A stretch of DNA of 64,000 nt from the NCBI RefSeq assembly GCF_031128465.2, contig NZ_CP155618.1, forward strand, positions 3,090,501-3,154,500, written 5' to 3'. Within the stretch, counting starts at the first letter, position 1. The number at the start of each line of letters is the position of its first letter. The DNA comes from Mariniflexile litorale. GTDB taxonomy: Bacteria > Bacteroidota > Bacteroidia > Flavobacteriales > Flavobacteriaceae. Positions 34,605 to 44,607 of the stretch are shown piece by piece. The notes under the pieces are model-generated. The model did no database searches, was not told the origin of the DNA, and saw only the letters and a list, made by a program, of their open reading frames with translations. The translations under genes were made by a program, and so were the position numbers.

Positions 34605-36145
34605 TAATACTAGTACATAATAATAACAAACCAGTAACGATTTTTGATGCAAGTAGTGAATTTGCTATTGATTTTGATGCGGAAAAAGAATTAGGTAGTA
34701 TATTATATGAATTAGCTAAAGTCTACCCCAAAGAACTTTTAATTTGGGTACATCAAGATTATAAAGAACAAATAGATTTTGATGCGATAAACAATATTTT
34801 TCACCATAAACTAATTATGGCTTCCTTTACTGTTTCAGGCAAATATGTAATTCCAGAACAAATAGGGTATGTAGAACAAAAGCCATACACAAACGTATCT
34901 AAACACGTTTATTTCCCAACATGGCTCATGAGTAGCGATATTGGAGGTATTTATGCAGAAACATTCAATAATATCAAATTACAACATCTTGATGAAAAGG
35001 ATTTTAATTTATTATTATGCTCGTTAGCAAAGCAAGCAATGCCGAAGGGATTGTTTTGTTACTCTAATCCTAATTTGCTTAAAAAATCAGGTAAATTGAA
35101 AGTAAAGGAGGTACAAGTCTCCACCTTTCAATTATTTAAATTTGTAAAGCAGCATTACAAAGCTATTTGGATAGTAAACTTATTGTTGTGTTTTTTATTT
35201 TTTGAAAAGAAACTTCATTTGATGTCATTCCTCCGAAGTTTGTTTTTTAAAAAATTACATGCTGAAGTTGATTTCAGTAAAATTAACGTGTTATCAACAA
35301 AAAATAAAAAAATAGAAAAAGAAGTAGATGTTATTATTCCAACTTTAGGAAGAAAAGAATGTTTATATGATGTTCTAAAAGATTTATCAAATCAAACATG
35401 GCTTCCTGAAAATGTGATTATAGTGGAGCAAAATTCCATAGAAAACTCAGTTTCAGAATTAGATTATTTGAATAACGAAACTTGGCCATTTATTATTAAG
35501 CATTACTTTATAAATCAAACAGGAGCATGCAATGCGCGCAATCTTGCACTATCTCATGTTACAAGCGAGTGGGTGTTTTTGGCCGATGACGACATAAGAT
35601 TCGATAGTAAACTAATTGAAAAAACATTTCAAAACATTAAAAAATATAGAACAGGAGCATTTGTTTTTTTATGTTTACAACCAGGTGAAACACAAACATA
35701 TTTCATTACTGCTCAAACAGATATTTTTGGGTCTGGGACAAGCTTTGTAAAATCGTCATTGTTGGAAAAAGTAAATTTTGATACTGCTTTTGAATATGGT
35801 TATGGAGAAGATTCCGATTTTGGAATGCAAATTCGAAAAACAGGAAATGATGTTGTTTTCTTTCCAGATATTAAAATAACACATTTAAAAGCGCCTATGG
35901 GTGGTTTTAGAACAAAAACAAAACAACTTTGGGAAGATGACAAAGTACAACCGAAACCATCTCCAACTATTATGTTGTTTGTAAAGAAACATTATAATGA
36001 GTATCAAATTAAGGGCTATAAGTATAATGTGTTTGTTAAATTTTATAGAAAACAACCCATAATAAATCCTTTTAAATATTTAGAAACAATGCAAGACCAA
36101 TGGCAGAAAAGTATGTATTGGAGTGAACAATTAAAAGTTAAATGA
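34601..36145 (+). CDS. Two-domain protein: unknown N-terminal domain plus GT2 glycosyltransferase
   Basis: The 514-residue protein has about 235 N-terminal residues I cannot assign, including a hydrophobic stretch near residues 190-205 (IWIVNLLLCFLFFEKK) that might be a membrane anchor. From about residue 243 there is a GT2 domain: VDVIIPTLGRKECLYDV, VIIVEQNSIENS, VFLADDDIRFDSKLI (DDD near 328) and GYGEDSDFGMQIRKTG. The gene overlaps the GT4 gene before and the FkbM gene after by 4 bp each. The fused domain may supply acceptor recognition or membrane attachment. Confidence 0.8.
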   Translation: MIILVHNNNKPVTIFDASSEFAIDFDAEKELGSILYELAKVYPKELLIWVHQDYKEQIDFDAINNIFHHKLIMASFTVSGKYVIPEQIGYVEQKPYTNVSKHVYFPTWLMSSDIGGIYAETFNNIKLQHLDEKDFNLLLCSLAKQAMPKGLFCYSNPNLLKKSGKLKVKEVQVSTFQLFKFVKQHYKAIWIVNLLLCFLFFEKKLHLMSFLRSLFFKKLHAEVDFSKINVLSTKNKKIEKEVDVIIPTLGRKECLYDVLKDLSNQTWLPENVIIVEQNSIENSVSELDYLNNETWPFIIKHYFINQTGACNARNLALSHVTSEWVFLADDDIRFDSKLIEKTFQNIKKYRTGAFVFLCLQPGETQTYFITAQTDIFGSGTSFVKSSLLEKVNFDTAFEYGYGEDSDFGMQIRKTGNDVVFFPDIKITHLKAPMGGFRTKTKQLWEDDKVQPKPSPTIMLFVKKHYNEYQIKGYKYNVFVKFYRKQPIINPFKYLETMQDQWQKSMYWSEQLKVK

Positions 36146-36993
36146 ATATAGGTCGTGTTTTTAGTAAGTTGATATTAAGATATAGGATGCTTAAAAAACA
36201 TCCGTTGACAGCTTCATTTCCTTTAAGTGGAATGTTTCGATATTTCACTTTTAATATATCTCAAACTTTATACCCTAAACCAAGAGTTTACAATTGGATT
36301 AATGGTCTGAAATTTTATGCAGAAAAAGGAGATGCAGGATTGGTAGGTAATATTTATTATAAGTTAATGGATTATGAGGATTCTATGTTTTTAATTGAAC
36401 ATTTAAAAAAGGAAGATGTATTTGTAGATGTAGGTGCTAATCTAGGGCATTATTCGTTATTAGCAAGTGGAATTTGTAAAGCAAAAACAATAGCAATAGA
36501 ACCTATAGAAAGTACAATTTATAAATTAGAGAAGAATGTAGCATTAAATGAATTAGAAGATGTTGTAACCATACTAAAAAATGGTGTTGGAGATAAAAAA
36601 GAGATTCTTAATTTTACTACTAATAGAACAGTTATGAATAGTGTTTCTTTAGAAGAAAATAAAAATACCATTAAAATAGAAGTATTAACATTAAATGAAT
36701 TATTGAAAAATGAATCACCTACTTTTATTAAAATTGATGTAGAAGGATATGAGTATAAAGTGCTTAATGGGGCTTTAGATATTTTAGAAAAACCATCTTT
36801 GAAATATTTGTTGGTAGAATTTAATAATTCTGGAGATCGTTTTAATCTAAAAGATGATGACGTATTTAATTTAATAGTAGAACATAATTTTGTACCGATT
36901 CGATATAAGGTTGAAACAAAAGAAATTAACCTTATTGAAACTTATAATAAAGAAAAGTTTAACACATTATTCATTAGAAAAGATATATTGTAA
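36142..36993 (+). CDS. FkbM family methyltransferase
   Basis: The 283-residue protein has VFVDVGANLGHYSLLAS (about residues 93-109), IAIEPIESTIYKLEKN, and FIKIDVEGYEYKVLNGA followed by YLLVEFNNSG, the FkbM core in the right order. It should methylate a sugar hydroxyl with SAM as donor. The N-terminal 70 residues, with several aromatic and basic residues, are variable. It overlaps the preceding gene by 4 bp, so the methyl group may go on the residue added by that transferase. Confidence 0.9.
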   Translation: MNIGRVFSKLILRYRMLKKHPLTASFPLSGMFRYFTFNISQTLYPKPRVYNWINGLKFYAEKGDAGLVGNIYYKLMDYEDSMFLIEHLKKEDVFVDVGANLGHYSLLASGICKAKTIAIEPIESTIYKLEKNVALNELEDVVTILKNGVGDKKEILNFTTNRTVMNSVSLEENKNTIKIEVLTLNELLKNESPTFIKIDVEGYEYKVLNGALDILEKPSLKYLLVEFNNSGDRFNLKDDDVFNLIVEHNFVPIRYKVETKEINLIETYNKEKFNTLFIRKDIL

Positions 36994-36996
36994 ATA

Positions 36997-38028
36997 ATGC
37001 TAAAACTCTACACCAATACTAATTTTTTAACAGAAGCCTATCGCAAAAAAGTATTCCCTTTATTGTTCGATTTACACTTTATGAAAAATGTAGAATTATC
37101 AAATTATTATCAGTTAGTTGATGAGGTGAAAAAATGTGATATTGTCGTGTTTCCTATAGATTATTCACAGTTTATTAAATTTAAAGAAGCCTTTAACAAT
37201 CTTCTGCAATTAGCAAAAAAACATGATAAAGCTATTTGGATTTACACGGGAGGGGATTACGGTTTTACAAACTATATTAAAAATAGTTATACCTTTCGAT
37301 TAGGCGGATTTGATAGTAAATTAAACGATACCACTTTTATTATACCTTCTTTTATAAACGACCCTTATTTAAGTTGTTTACCTCAAGGTTTTTCTGTTTT
37401 AGAACAAGAAAATCAACCAAGCATAGGTTTTGTTGGGCATGCGAAATCTGGGTTTTTTAAATATGTAAAAGAGTTTTTAAACCATTTAAAATATAAATTT
37501 AAAAAAAGTCTGGGTTTAATTTTAGCAGATAAACAAGCGTTCTATCCATCTAGTATAAAGCGAGCACATTATTTGCGTAAATTACAGATATCAAAAGTTT
37601 TGAAAACCCATTTTGTTTTAAGAAATAATTATAGGGCTGGTGTACAAGCCGAATTCGACAAACAAAAATCAACTGAAGAGTTTTACAACAATATATTTAA
37701 TAATGTCTATACATTTTGTAGCAGAGGTGTAGGTAATTTTTCGGTGCGATTTTATGAAACTTTGGCAGTGGGGCGTATTCCTGTTTTATTAAATACAGAT
37801 TGCAGATTACCCCTAAAGGATAGTATAGATTGGTCAAAACATATAATTATTTTAGACGTCCACAAAAAGGATTCTTTAGAAAAACAAATAATGGCATTTC
37901 ATAATTCAAAAAGTAATGAAACGTTTCAAGAACTTCAAAAAAATAATAGAAAACTTTGGGAAACACATTTAATACGACCGTCTTTTTTTATTAAAATACA
38001 TGATACGTTCTTAAACAAAGTGGATTAA
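36997..38028 (+). CDS. Exostosin-like (GT47-type) glycosyltransferase
   Basis: The 343-residue protein lacks GT2 or GT4 motifs. It has CDIVVFPIDYSQF in the first third, IWIYTGGDYGF, and in the last third CSRGVGNFSVRFYETLAVGRIPVLLNTD followed by DSIDWSKHIIIL. The block around RFYExLAxGxIPV, then a short Asp-containing strand, is the pattern of exostosin-domain proteins (GT47; plant and animal transferases of uronic acids, galactose or xylose). It lies between the FkbM and the GT2 genes with gaps of 3 bp and 1 bp. Family is fairly likely; the sugar is unknown. Confidence 0.65.
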   Translation: MLKLYTNTNFLTEAYRKKVFPLLFDLHFMKNVELSNYYQLVDEVKKCDIVVFPIDYSQFIKFKEAFNNLLQLAKKHDKAIWIYTGGDYGFTNYIKNSYTFRLGGFDSKLNDTTFIIPSFINDPYLSCLPQGFSVLEQENQPSIGFVGHAKSGFFKYVKEFLNHLKYKFKKSLGLILADKQAFYPSSIKRAHYLRKLQISKVLKTHFVLRNNYRAGVQAEFDKQKSTEEFYNNIFNNVYTFCSRGVGNFSVRFYETLAVGRIPVLLNTDCRLPLKDSIDWSKHIIILDVHKKDSLEKQIMAFHNSKSNETFQELQKNNRKLWETHLIRPSFFIKIHDTFLNKVD

Positions 38029-38029
38029 T

Positions 38030-39019
38030 ATGGATAAAATATTTACACTTATAATTTGTACTTACATGAGGCCTAAACCACTCATTAAGTTACTGCAGTC
38101 TGTACATAAACAGACCGTTTATCCCAACGAAGTTTTAATTATTGATGGTTCTGCTAATAACGAAACAGAAATCATTTTAAATAAAAACGTCTTTAAGAAT
38201 TTAAAGTATTATAAGGTAGATGAATTTAATAGAGGCTTAACAAAACAGCGTAATTATGGTATTAACTTGGTTCAAGAGGAATCAGAAATTATTTGTTTTT
38301 TAGATGATGACACGGTACTAAATGCAGATTATTTTGAGACATTATTAAATACATATGAGAGGTATCCAGAAGCTTTAGGCGTTGGTGGTTATATTAAAAA
38401 TGAAACCGGTTTTGATTTTGTTGGTGATACGTATCAACCAAAAATAGACGAATTTTATTTTGATGGTTGGAAACGAAAAGATAGTAGCCGGTTTGTAATA
38501 AGAAAAAAATTAGGTTTAGAACCTGATTGTCCTCCAGGATTTTCTCCAAAATTTTCACATGCTAGGAGTGTTAGTTTTCTCCCTCCAAGCAATAAAATCT
38601 ATGAAGTGGAATTGCTAATGGGAGGCATTTCTTCTTTTAGAAAAAAAGTATTTAAAACCCACAAGTTTTCAACCTATTTTGAAGGATATGGGTTGTATGA
38701 AGATGCCGATTTTTCCCTTCGCGTAGCAAAAACAGGTAAATTATACTTAAATACAGCTGCTAAATTAAATCATTACCACGAAGCATCTGGAAGACCAAAT
38801 CAGTATAAATATGGTAATATGGTGGTTAGAAATGGTTGGTATGTTTGGAGAACCAAAAATCCCATCCCATCATTTAGAGACAAAAAGAAATGGCACGCCA
38901 TTACGCTTTTATTGATAATAATTAGATTTAGCAATACCTTTACTGCATCAAACAAAAGACAAGTAATTTCAGAAGCTTTAGGCCGAACCGTGGGTTGGCT
39001 ACAAGTTTTAATACGTTAA
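38030..39019 (+). CDS. Glycosyltransferase family 2
   Basis: The 329-residue protein has FTLIICTYMRPKPLIKLLQS, VLIIDGSANNETE, IICFLDDDTVLNADYF (DDD near residue 92) and, at the acceptor side, EGYGLYEDADFSLRVAKTG. The spacing matches the GT2 subgroup sometimes seen with galactofuranosyl- or rhamnosyltransferases. It begins one base after the preceding stop and is followed without a gap by the next gene, so it is part of a compact block from 36997 to 43533. Confidence 0.87.
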   Translation: MDKIFTLIICTYMRPKPLIKLLQSVHKQTVYPNEVLIIDGSANNETEIILNKNVFKNLKYYKVDEFNRGLTKQRNYGINLVQEESEIICFLDDDTVLNADYFETLLNTYERYPEALGVGGYIKNETGFDFVGDTYQPKIDEFYFDGWKRKDSSRFVIRKKLGLEPDCPPGFSPKFSHARSVSFLPPSNKIYEVELLMGGISSFRKKVFKTHKFSTYFEGYGLYEDADFSLRVAKTGKLYLNTAAKLNHYHEASGRPNQYKYGNMVVRNGWYVWRTKNPIPSFRDKKKWHAITLLLIIIRFSNTFTASNKRQVISEALGRTVGWLQVLIR

Positions 39020-39958
39020 ATGAACATGACTATAGATAGTATATTTCATCCAGATACACATTCAAAATTAATTGAAATTACAGAAACCAATTATTTGTTT
39101 GAAGATGGGGCAACATTGCCAGTACATGATGGGGTGCCTATTTTGTTTGGTTCAGATTCAATTTTTTGTGCCGATGATATTATTAATAACAAAGCAACCA
39201 CCCAAAGCAGTGCTTACTTAAACACCTCGACCGCTAAAAATTATATTCGCAGAAAGTTATTGCCATCACTTTGTGCCGATTTTAATATTGAAAAAAGGTA
39301 TCATCGACTAGTAGAACTTTGCCCTAAGAATGGAAAAGTGTTAGTAGTTGGAGCGGGGGAAAAGATTGATTATTATAAGAATTTATTCAAGAATTGCGAA
39401 GTCATAACCTCTGATGTACATAATCAATTTAAACCCGATTATGTTTTTGATGGACATTTTATTCCGTTTGTTAATAACACGTTCGATATTGTTTTAGCAG
39501 CTCAAGTTATTGAGCACACTATCAATCCATGGAAATTTTGTCAAGAATTGCAACGAATCACTAAATTGAGCGGAGTTCTACAAATTGAAGCACCACATAA
39601 TTTTCCATATCATGCAGAACCGTATGATTTCTATAGATTTACTTATACAGGTATGCGTAGTTTGTTCCCAGGTTGTGAGGTTTTAAAAGCTGAAATAACC
39701 GAAGGAAATGCATCTGTAGTAGCAATTACACTATCTAACTATTTTGTGAATTTAAGTTCTAAAAAACTAATTAGAAGCGGGCTTTTGTTTGTGACAAGAA
39801 TTTTATTTGGCTGGTTAAAATATTTAGATCAACGAAATGTAACACCAAACAGAAGAACCGTATCTATGCCTAAAGGGTATGCGTTTACGTTTAAAAAAGA
39901 TAATATTAAAAGAACTTCAAGAGAGTTGTTAAAAGAGTTTTATACCTTAAAAAAATGA
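39020..39958 (+). CDS. SAM-dependent methyltransferase with Trm112-like N-terminus
   Basis: The 312-residue protein begins with a short Trm112/YbaR-like segment (HPDTHSKLIEI ... VHDGVPILFG) seen in a class of bacterial methyltransferases, but its zinc-binding cysteines are absent. The core has VLVVGAGEKIDYYKNLF, then DIVLAAQVIEHTINPWKFC and LQIEAPHNFPYHAEPYDFYRFT. The last stretch is typical of Methyltransf_11 enzymes from O-antigen loci. There is no gap before it and a 4-bp overlap with the following GT4 gene. Confidence 0.8.
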   Translation: MNMTIDSIFHPDTHSKLIEITETNYLFEDGATLPVHDGVPILFGSDSIFCADDIINNKATTQSSAYLNTSTAKNYIRRKLLPSLCADFNIEKRYHRLVELCPKNGKVLVVGAGEKIDYYKNLFKNCEVITSDVHNQFKPDYVFDGHFIPFVNNTFDIVLAAQVIEHTINPWKFCQELQRITKLSGVLQIEAPHNFPYHAEPYDFYRFTYTGMRSLFPGCEVLKAEITEGNASVVAITLSNYFVNLSSKKLIRSGLLFVTRILFGWLKYLDQRNVTPNRRTVSMPKGYAFTFKKDNIKRTSRELLKEFYTLKK

Positions 39959-41076
39959 TTTTTGCCATCATTACGCATGTTCCTCATTGTACATCGAAAA
40001 GTGAATATTTTGCTTATGCACCTTACGTGCGTGAAATGAATTTATGGTTGAAATATATAGACAAAACTATAATTGTTGCTCCCAAAACAAAAGAAAAGCC
40101 ATCAACTATCGATATGGCTTATCTTCATAATAATATTCAGTTTAGTACGATTTCTTCCATTCAATTTACTTCATTTAAAAATAGTTTTTTATCTGTAATA
40201 AAAATTCCAATAATTGTTTGGGCTATTTTTAAAGCATGTAAAAAAGCAGATCATATACATTTGCGTTGCCCTGGAAACATCGGTATGCTGGGATGTTTTG
40301 TTCAAATATTATTTCCGAAAAAGTCAAAAACAGCTAAATATGCAGGTAATTGGGATCCAAAAGCAAAGCAACCTTTAAGTTATAAAATTCAAAAATGGAT
40401 TTTAAGCAATACTTTTCTAACAAAAAACATGCAAGTTTTGGTTTATGGAAATTGGAAAAATCAAACCAAAAACATCAAGCCTTTTTTTACAGCTAGTTAT
40501 TCGAATTATGAAATTGAAATACCAATAGAAAGAGATTATTCTAATGAATTAAAGTTTGTTTATATCGGTGCCTTGGTGGAAGGTAAAAGACCGTTATTAG
40601 CAATTCAAATAGTAGAAGCTTTAGTGAAAGAAGGAAAACAAGCGCATTTGAATATGTATGGGGATGGGATTTTAAAAGAACAGTTACAGCAATATGTTTG
40701 CAGTAATCATTTAGAAAAATTTATAAAACTTCATGGCAATCAAGAAAAAACTATTCTAATAGAAGCTCTTAAGAATGCACATTTCTTAGTATTACTTTCT
40801 AAGTCCGAAGGTTGGCCTAAAGCCATAGCCGAAGCTATGTTTTTTGGAACGATACCTATTTCAACTTCTGTTTCATGTATTCCTTTTATGCTGAAAGAAG
40901 GAGAAAGAGGCATTATAATTAAACCAGAGTTAGCTAGTGCCTTAAATCATATTAATAAAGCTATTAATAATACCGCATCTTTAAAAAGGATGAGTAAATT
41001 AGCGTCAAATTGGTCTCAACATTATACTTTGGAAGTTTTTGAAGAGGAAATTTATAAGTTGCTAAATAAATTATGA
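39955..41076 (+). CDS. Glycosyltransferase family 4
   Basis: A 373-residue GT-B enzyme. Visible features are FAIITHVPHCTSKSEYFAYA at the start, HIHLRCPGNIGMLG, FVYIGALVEGKRPLLAIQI, and the donor-site segment LSKSEGWPKAIAEAMFFGTI around residues 280-300 with both glutamates of the E-x7-E motif. It overlaps the methyltransferase before and the GT4 after by 4 bp each. Confidence 0.9.
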   Translation: MIFAIITHVPHCTSKSEYFAYAPYVREMNLWLKYIDKTIIVAPKTKEKPSTIDMAYLHNNIQFSTISSIQFTSFKNSFLSVIKIPIIVWAIFKACKKADHIHLRCPGNIGMLGCFVQILFPKKSKTAKYAGNWDPKAKQPLSYKIQKWILSNTFLTKNMQVLVYGNWKNQTKNIKPFFTASYSNYEIEIPIERDYSNELKFVYIGALVEGKRPLLAIQIVEALVKEGKQAHLNMYGDGILKEQLQQYVCSNHLEKFIKLHGNQEKTILIEALKNAHFLVLLSKSEGWPKAIAEAMFFGTIPISTSVSCIPFMLKEGERGIIIKPELASALNHINKAINNTASLKRMSKLASNWSQHYTLEVFEEEIYKLLNKL

Positions 41077-42149
41077 AGGTTTTACAATTGATAGATTCTT
41101 TGGAAGTTGGTGGGGCAGAGCGTGTTGCTGTAAACATAGCAAATGCATTGTCTACAAAAATTGAAGGTTCTTATTTGTGTGCAACTCGGGTTGAAGGTTT
41201 ACTAAAAGACAGTTTAGATGAAAGTGTTAATTTTTTGTTTTTAAATAAAAATAGAACTTTTGATATTAAGGCTATTTTGAAGTTTAGCAAATATATAAAA
41301 GAGGAGGGAATCGATATTATTCACGCGCATTCGTCATCATTTTTTTTAGCAACTACCATTAGGGTTTTCAATAGAAATATAAAGGTTGTTTGGCACGACC
41401 ATTATGGTAATAGTGAGTTTTTACAAAACAGAAAGTTTAAAATTTTAAGAATATGTTCATCTTATTTCAATCACATATTTACCGTTAATAAGGCTTTAGA
41501 GCAGTGGGCTATAGAAAATCTTAAAACCAATAGTGTGAGTTACTTGCCAAATTTTGCAGTAATTAATAATGAAGTTCGAGAAACTATATTAGATGGCGAA
41601 GAAGAAAAGCGTATTATTTGCTTAGCAAATTTACGGGAGCAAAAAGACCATCTAACCTTATTAAAAGCGTTTAAAAAGGTTATTGAAAAGCATAGCGATT
41701 GGAGTTTACATTTAGTAGGTAAAGACTTTGCCGACACTTATTCTAAAATGATTAAAACCTATATTTTAGATGAAAATCTAAACCACCATGTTTTTGTTTA
41801 TGCAACCAAGTCCGATACACTTCATATTTTATCACAAAGCACCATAGGTGTATTAGCATCAAAATCGGAAGGTTTACCTTTAGCTTTGTTAGAATATGGT
41901 TTGGCAAAATTGCCGGTCATAGCTACTAGAGTAGGTGAATGTTTAGAAGTTATTAAGAATAATTATAATGGGGTGCTGGTTCGTTCTGAAAACCCCGAAG
42001 AACTTTCAAAAACACTAATTGAGTATATAGAAAATAAGGAGTTACGAGATAAGTATGCCTTTCGTTACCACGAACATATACAAAGCAACTATACAGAAGC
42101 AGCACAGATAAAAACCATTTTAAAAGTCTATAATAATATTTGCCATTAA
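41073..42149 (+). CDS. Glycosyltransferase family 4
   Basis: A 358-residue GT-B enzyme that begins VLQLIDSLEVGGAERVAVNI, one of the most typical GT4 openings. It also contains IIHAHSSSFFLATTIRV, IICLANLREQKDHLTLLKAF and LASKSEGLPLALLEYGLAKL (about 256-276), then PVIATRVGECLEVI. It overlaps its upstream neighbour by 4 bp and ends one base before the ligase/polymerase gene. Confidence 0.92.
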   Translation: MKVLQLIDSLEVGGAERVAVNIANALSTKIEGSYLCATRVEGLLKDSLDESVNFLFLNKNRTFDIKAILKFSKYIKEEGIDIIHAHSSSFFLATTIRVFNRNIKVVWHDHYGNSEFLQNRKFKILRICSSYFNHIFTVNKALEQWAIENLKTNSVSYLPNFAVINNEVRETILDGEEEKRIICLANLREQKDHLTLLKAFKKVIEKHSDWSLHLVGKDFADTYSKMIKTYILDENLNHHVFVYATKSDTLHILSQSTIGVLASKSEGLPLALLEYGLAKLPVIATRVGECLEVIKNNYNGVLVRSENPEELSKTLIEYIENKELRDKYAFRYHEHIQSNYTEAAQIKTILKVYNNICH

Positions 42150-42150
42150 T

Positions 42151-43533
42151 TTGAAGTATAGTAATTACATAAAAGCAATAGGGTTACATGTTCTAATAGG
42201 ATTCGCTATTTATATGATACCTGTTTTATCTAAAGTGTATTTTTTAGGTGTTTTGGTGTATTACACAAAACAAATATTTAGAACTAAGCCATCATTTCGT
42301 GCAGTAAAAATATTACTTGCCTGTGCATATGTAGTAGGTGCAGAGGTGTTTATACGTATGACAGGAGGGAGCTTTTTGTATGAAGCATCAAAATATTTGG
42401 TAATATTGTTTTGTTTAATTGGTTTATTTACTGTGCGAAAACAAAGCCAGCCAATAGTATATGTATTCTATGTTATACTGCTTATCCCTGGTATTTTTGT
42501 AGCAGCATTTAATGTAACTGAAAGTACCACATTACGAACAGCTATTGCATTTAATTTAAGTGGTCCTATGTGCTTGGGTATAGTGTCTATTTTTTGTTAT
42601 AAACTTAAAGTGAGTTATAACAACATCCACAAAATATTTTTCACAATGGCTTTGCCATTAATAGCTACTACTACTTATTTGTTTTTATTTAATCCAAGTG
42701 TTAGAGACACAATTACAGGTACAGGTTCAAATTATGCTGCTTCTGGTGGGTTTGGTCCCAATCAAGTAGCTACCGTTTTAGGGTTAGGCATGTTTGTTTT
42801 TAGTATTCGCTTTTTTGCGCAATCACCTTCGATGTTTTTAAAAGTAATCAATGTTCTTTTTTTCTTTTTTATTAGTTACAGAGCTATAATAACATTTAGT
42901 CGAGGAGGTGTTATTACAGCCTTATTTATGATAGCCGCTTTTGTTTTTTTTTATTTTAAAAAGGTTAATGTCTTCAATAAGTTAAGAATTAGTAGATTGG
43001 TATTGATATTCGTGGGAGTCGGTTTTTCTATTTGGCTTTATTCTTCGTTGCAAACCAGTGGATTTATTGATAAACGTTACGCAAACCAAGATGCATTAGG
43101 GCGAGAAAAAGAAGATGTTACTACGGGACGTACCGATTTAATTTCTTTTGAATTGAATGAATTTTTAAATAACCCAATTGTTGGTGTTGGTGTAGGGAAA
43201 ATTAAAGAGTTGAGAGAAAAAAAAGAGGGGGTTTTGGCGGCATCACATAATGAAATGAGCCGTATATTATCAGAACACGGGTTACTTGGTTTAATTGCTT
43301 TGTTTATTTTGCTGTTTACTCCTTTAATATTAAGATTAAGAAATAGAAATAACATGTTTTTTTATTCATGTTACCTCTTTTGGTTATTAACCATCAATCA
43401 CTCATCTATGCGTATAGCAGCACCTGCTTTTATTTACGGGCTTTGTTTATTAAATATAACCTATGAAACTAGTAAAACTAAAAACACCAAAAATAATAAT
43501 GCTACTTCTAAACAAGTAATATCTAACGGTTAA
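42151..43533 (+). CDS. O-antigen ligase/polymerase family membrane protein (WaaL/Wzy-like)
   Basis: The 460-residue protein has about ten to twelve membrane segments and PF04932-type features: TFSRGGVITALFM near residue 248, FLNNPIVGVGVGKI, and ASHNEMSRILSEHGLLGL, in a large periplasmic loop. Members are either O-antigen ligases (WaaL), which join chains to lipid A-core, or polymerases (Wzy); the sequence does not tell which. Because an ABC exporter is encoded in the same locus, a ligase is attractive. The start is TTG at 42151. A short polar tail ends the protein. Confidence 0.85.
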   Translation: MKYSNYIKAIGLHVLIGFAIYMIPVLSKVYFLGVLVYYTKQIFRTKPSFRAVKILLACAYVVGAEVFIRMTGGSFLYEASKYLVILFCLIGLFTVRKQSQPIVYVFYVILLIPGIFVAAFNVTESTTLRTAIAFNLSGPMCLGIVSIFCYKLKVSYNNIHKIFFTMALPLIATTTYLFLFNPSVRDTITGTGSNYAASGGFGPNQVATVLGLGMFVFSIRFFAQSPSMFLKVINVLFFFFISYRAIITFSRGGVITALFMIAAFVFFYFKKVNVFNKLRISRLVLIFVGVGFSIWLYSSLQTSGFIDKRYANQDALGREKEDVTTGRTDLISFELNEFLNNPIVGVGVGKIKELREKKEGVLAASHNEMSRILSEHGLLGLIALFILLFTPLILRLRNRNNMFFYSCYLFWLLTINHSSMRIAAPAFIYGLCLLNITYETSKTKNTKNNNATSKQVISNG

Positions 43534-43539
43534 AAACAG

Positions 43540-44550
43540 ATGAAAAACATCCTATATATAGGAAATAAATTATCTAAAAGTGGTAAAACAGAAACCACTA
43601 TTGAAACTTTAAGCAAAAAATTAAGCTTAGAAGGTTATTCTGTTTTTACTTTTTCCAACAAAAAAATTAAGTTGTTACGTCTTTTCGATATGCTTTTTGC
43701 TATTTTAAAATATGCTAAAAAAGTAGATTATGTTTTAATAGACACTTATAGTACATCAAACTTTTATTATGCTTATTTATGTAGTCAATTATGTCGGTTT
43801 TTAAAATTAAAATACGTTCCCATTTTACATGGTGGAAACTTACCAAACCGATTAAAATCAAGTTCTAAATTAAGCAGGGCTGTATTCAAAAATGCTCATA
43901 TAAACATTGCACCTTCGGTTTATATACAATCGGAATTTGAAAAGCATGGATACTCTAACCTAGTTCACATTCCTAACTCTATAAATCTTCATAATTACTC
44001 TTTTAAAGAAAGGGATTATGAAACGATTAAATTGCTTTGGGTGCGTTCATTTTCAGAGATATATAATCCGTTTTTGGCTGTAGAAATTTTAAAATTGCTT
44101 TTAGACGAAGGTATTCATGCATCACTTTGTATGGTTGGACCAGATAATGATGGTTCTTTGCAAAAAACTATAGATTATGCCAAAAAAATGGGTGTTGAAG
44201 TGACTTTTACAGGTAAATTATCTAAACCAGACTGGATAAAACTTTCTAAAGATTACAACCTATTTATTAACACCACCAATTTTGATAACATGCCTGTAAG
44301 TATTGTTGAAGCCATGGCTTTAGGGTTGCCAATTATTTCAACAAATGTTGGTGGTATGTCTTTTTTAATAGAAAACGACCGAGAAGGGATTTTAGTTACT
44401 CCTAATAGTGCAATTGCATTTGTTTCAGCCATAAAAACACTACAATTAAGCCATAAAAACACCAATAGAATGTCTTTAAAAGCTAGAAGGAAGGCAGAAA
44501 ATTACGACTGGGATGTTGTTAAAAACTTATGGATTAGTGTGTTGCAATGA
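43540..44550 (+). CDS. Glycosyltransferase family 4
   Basis: The 336-residue GT-B protein begins NILYIGNKLSKSGKTETTIE, has YVPILHGGNLPNRLKSSSK, LLWVRSFSEIYNPFLAVEIL and the donor segment TTNFDNMPVSIVEAMALGLP (about residues 244-263) followed by IISTNVGGMSFLI. In the E-x7-E motif the first position is Asp-Asn, as in several GT4 members. It is the last glycosyltransferase before the initiating enzyme, separated from it by 57 bp. Confidence 0.88.
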   Translation: MKNILYIGNKLSKSGKTETTIETLSKKLSLEGYSVFTFSNKKIKLLRLFDMLFAILKYAKKVDYVLIDTYSTSNFYYAYLCSQLCRFLKLKYVPILHGGNLPNRLKSSSKLSRAVFKNAHINIAPSVYIQSEFEKHGYSNLVHIPNSINLHNYSFKERDYETIKLLWVRSFSEIYNPFLAVEILKLLLDEGIHASLCMVGPDNDGSLQKTIDYAKKMGVEVTFTGKLSKPDWIKLSKDYNLFINTTNFDNMPVSIVEAMALGLPIISTNVGGMSFLIENDREGILVTPNSAIAFVSAIKTLQLSHKNTNRMSLKARRKAENYDWDVVKNLWISVLQ

Positions 44551-44607
44551 TTAGTGGTTTGTTTAATTACTTACTATCTTTACCACCTCTCAAATTATAA
44601 AATATAA

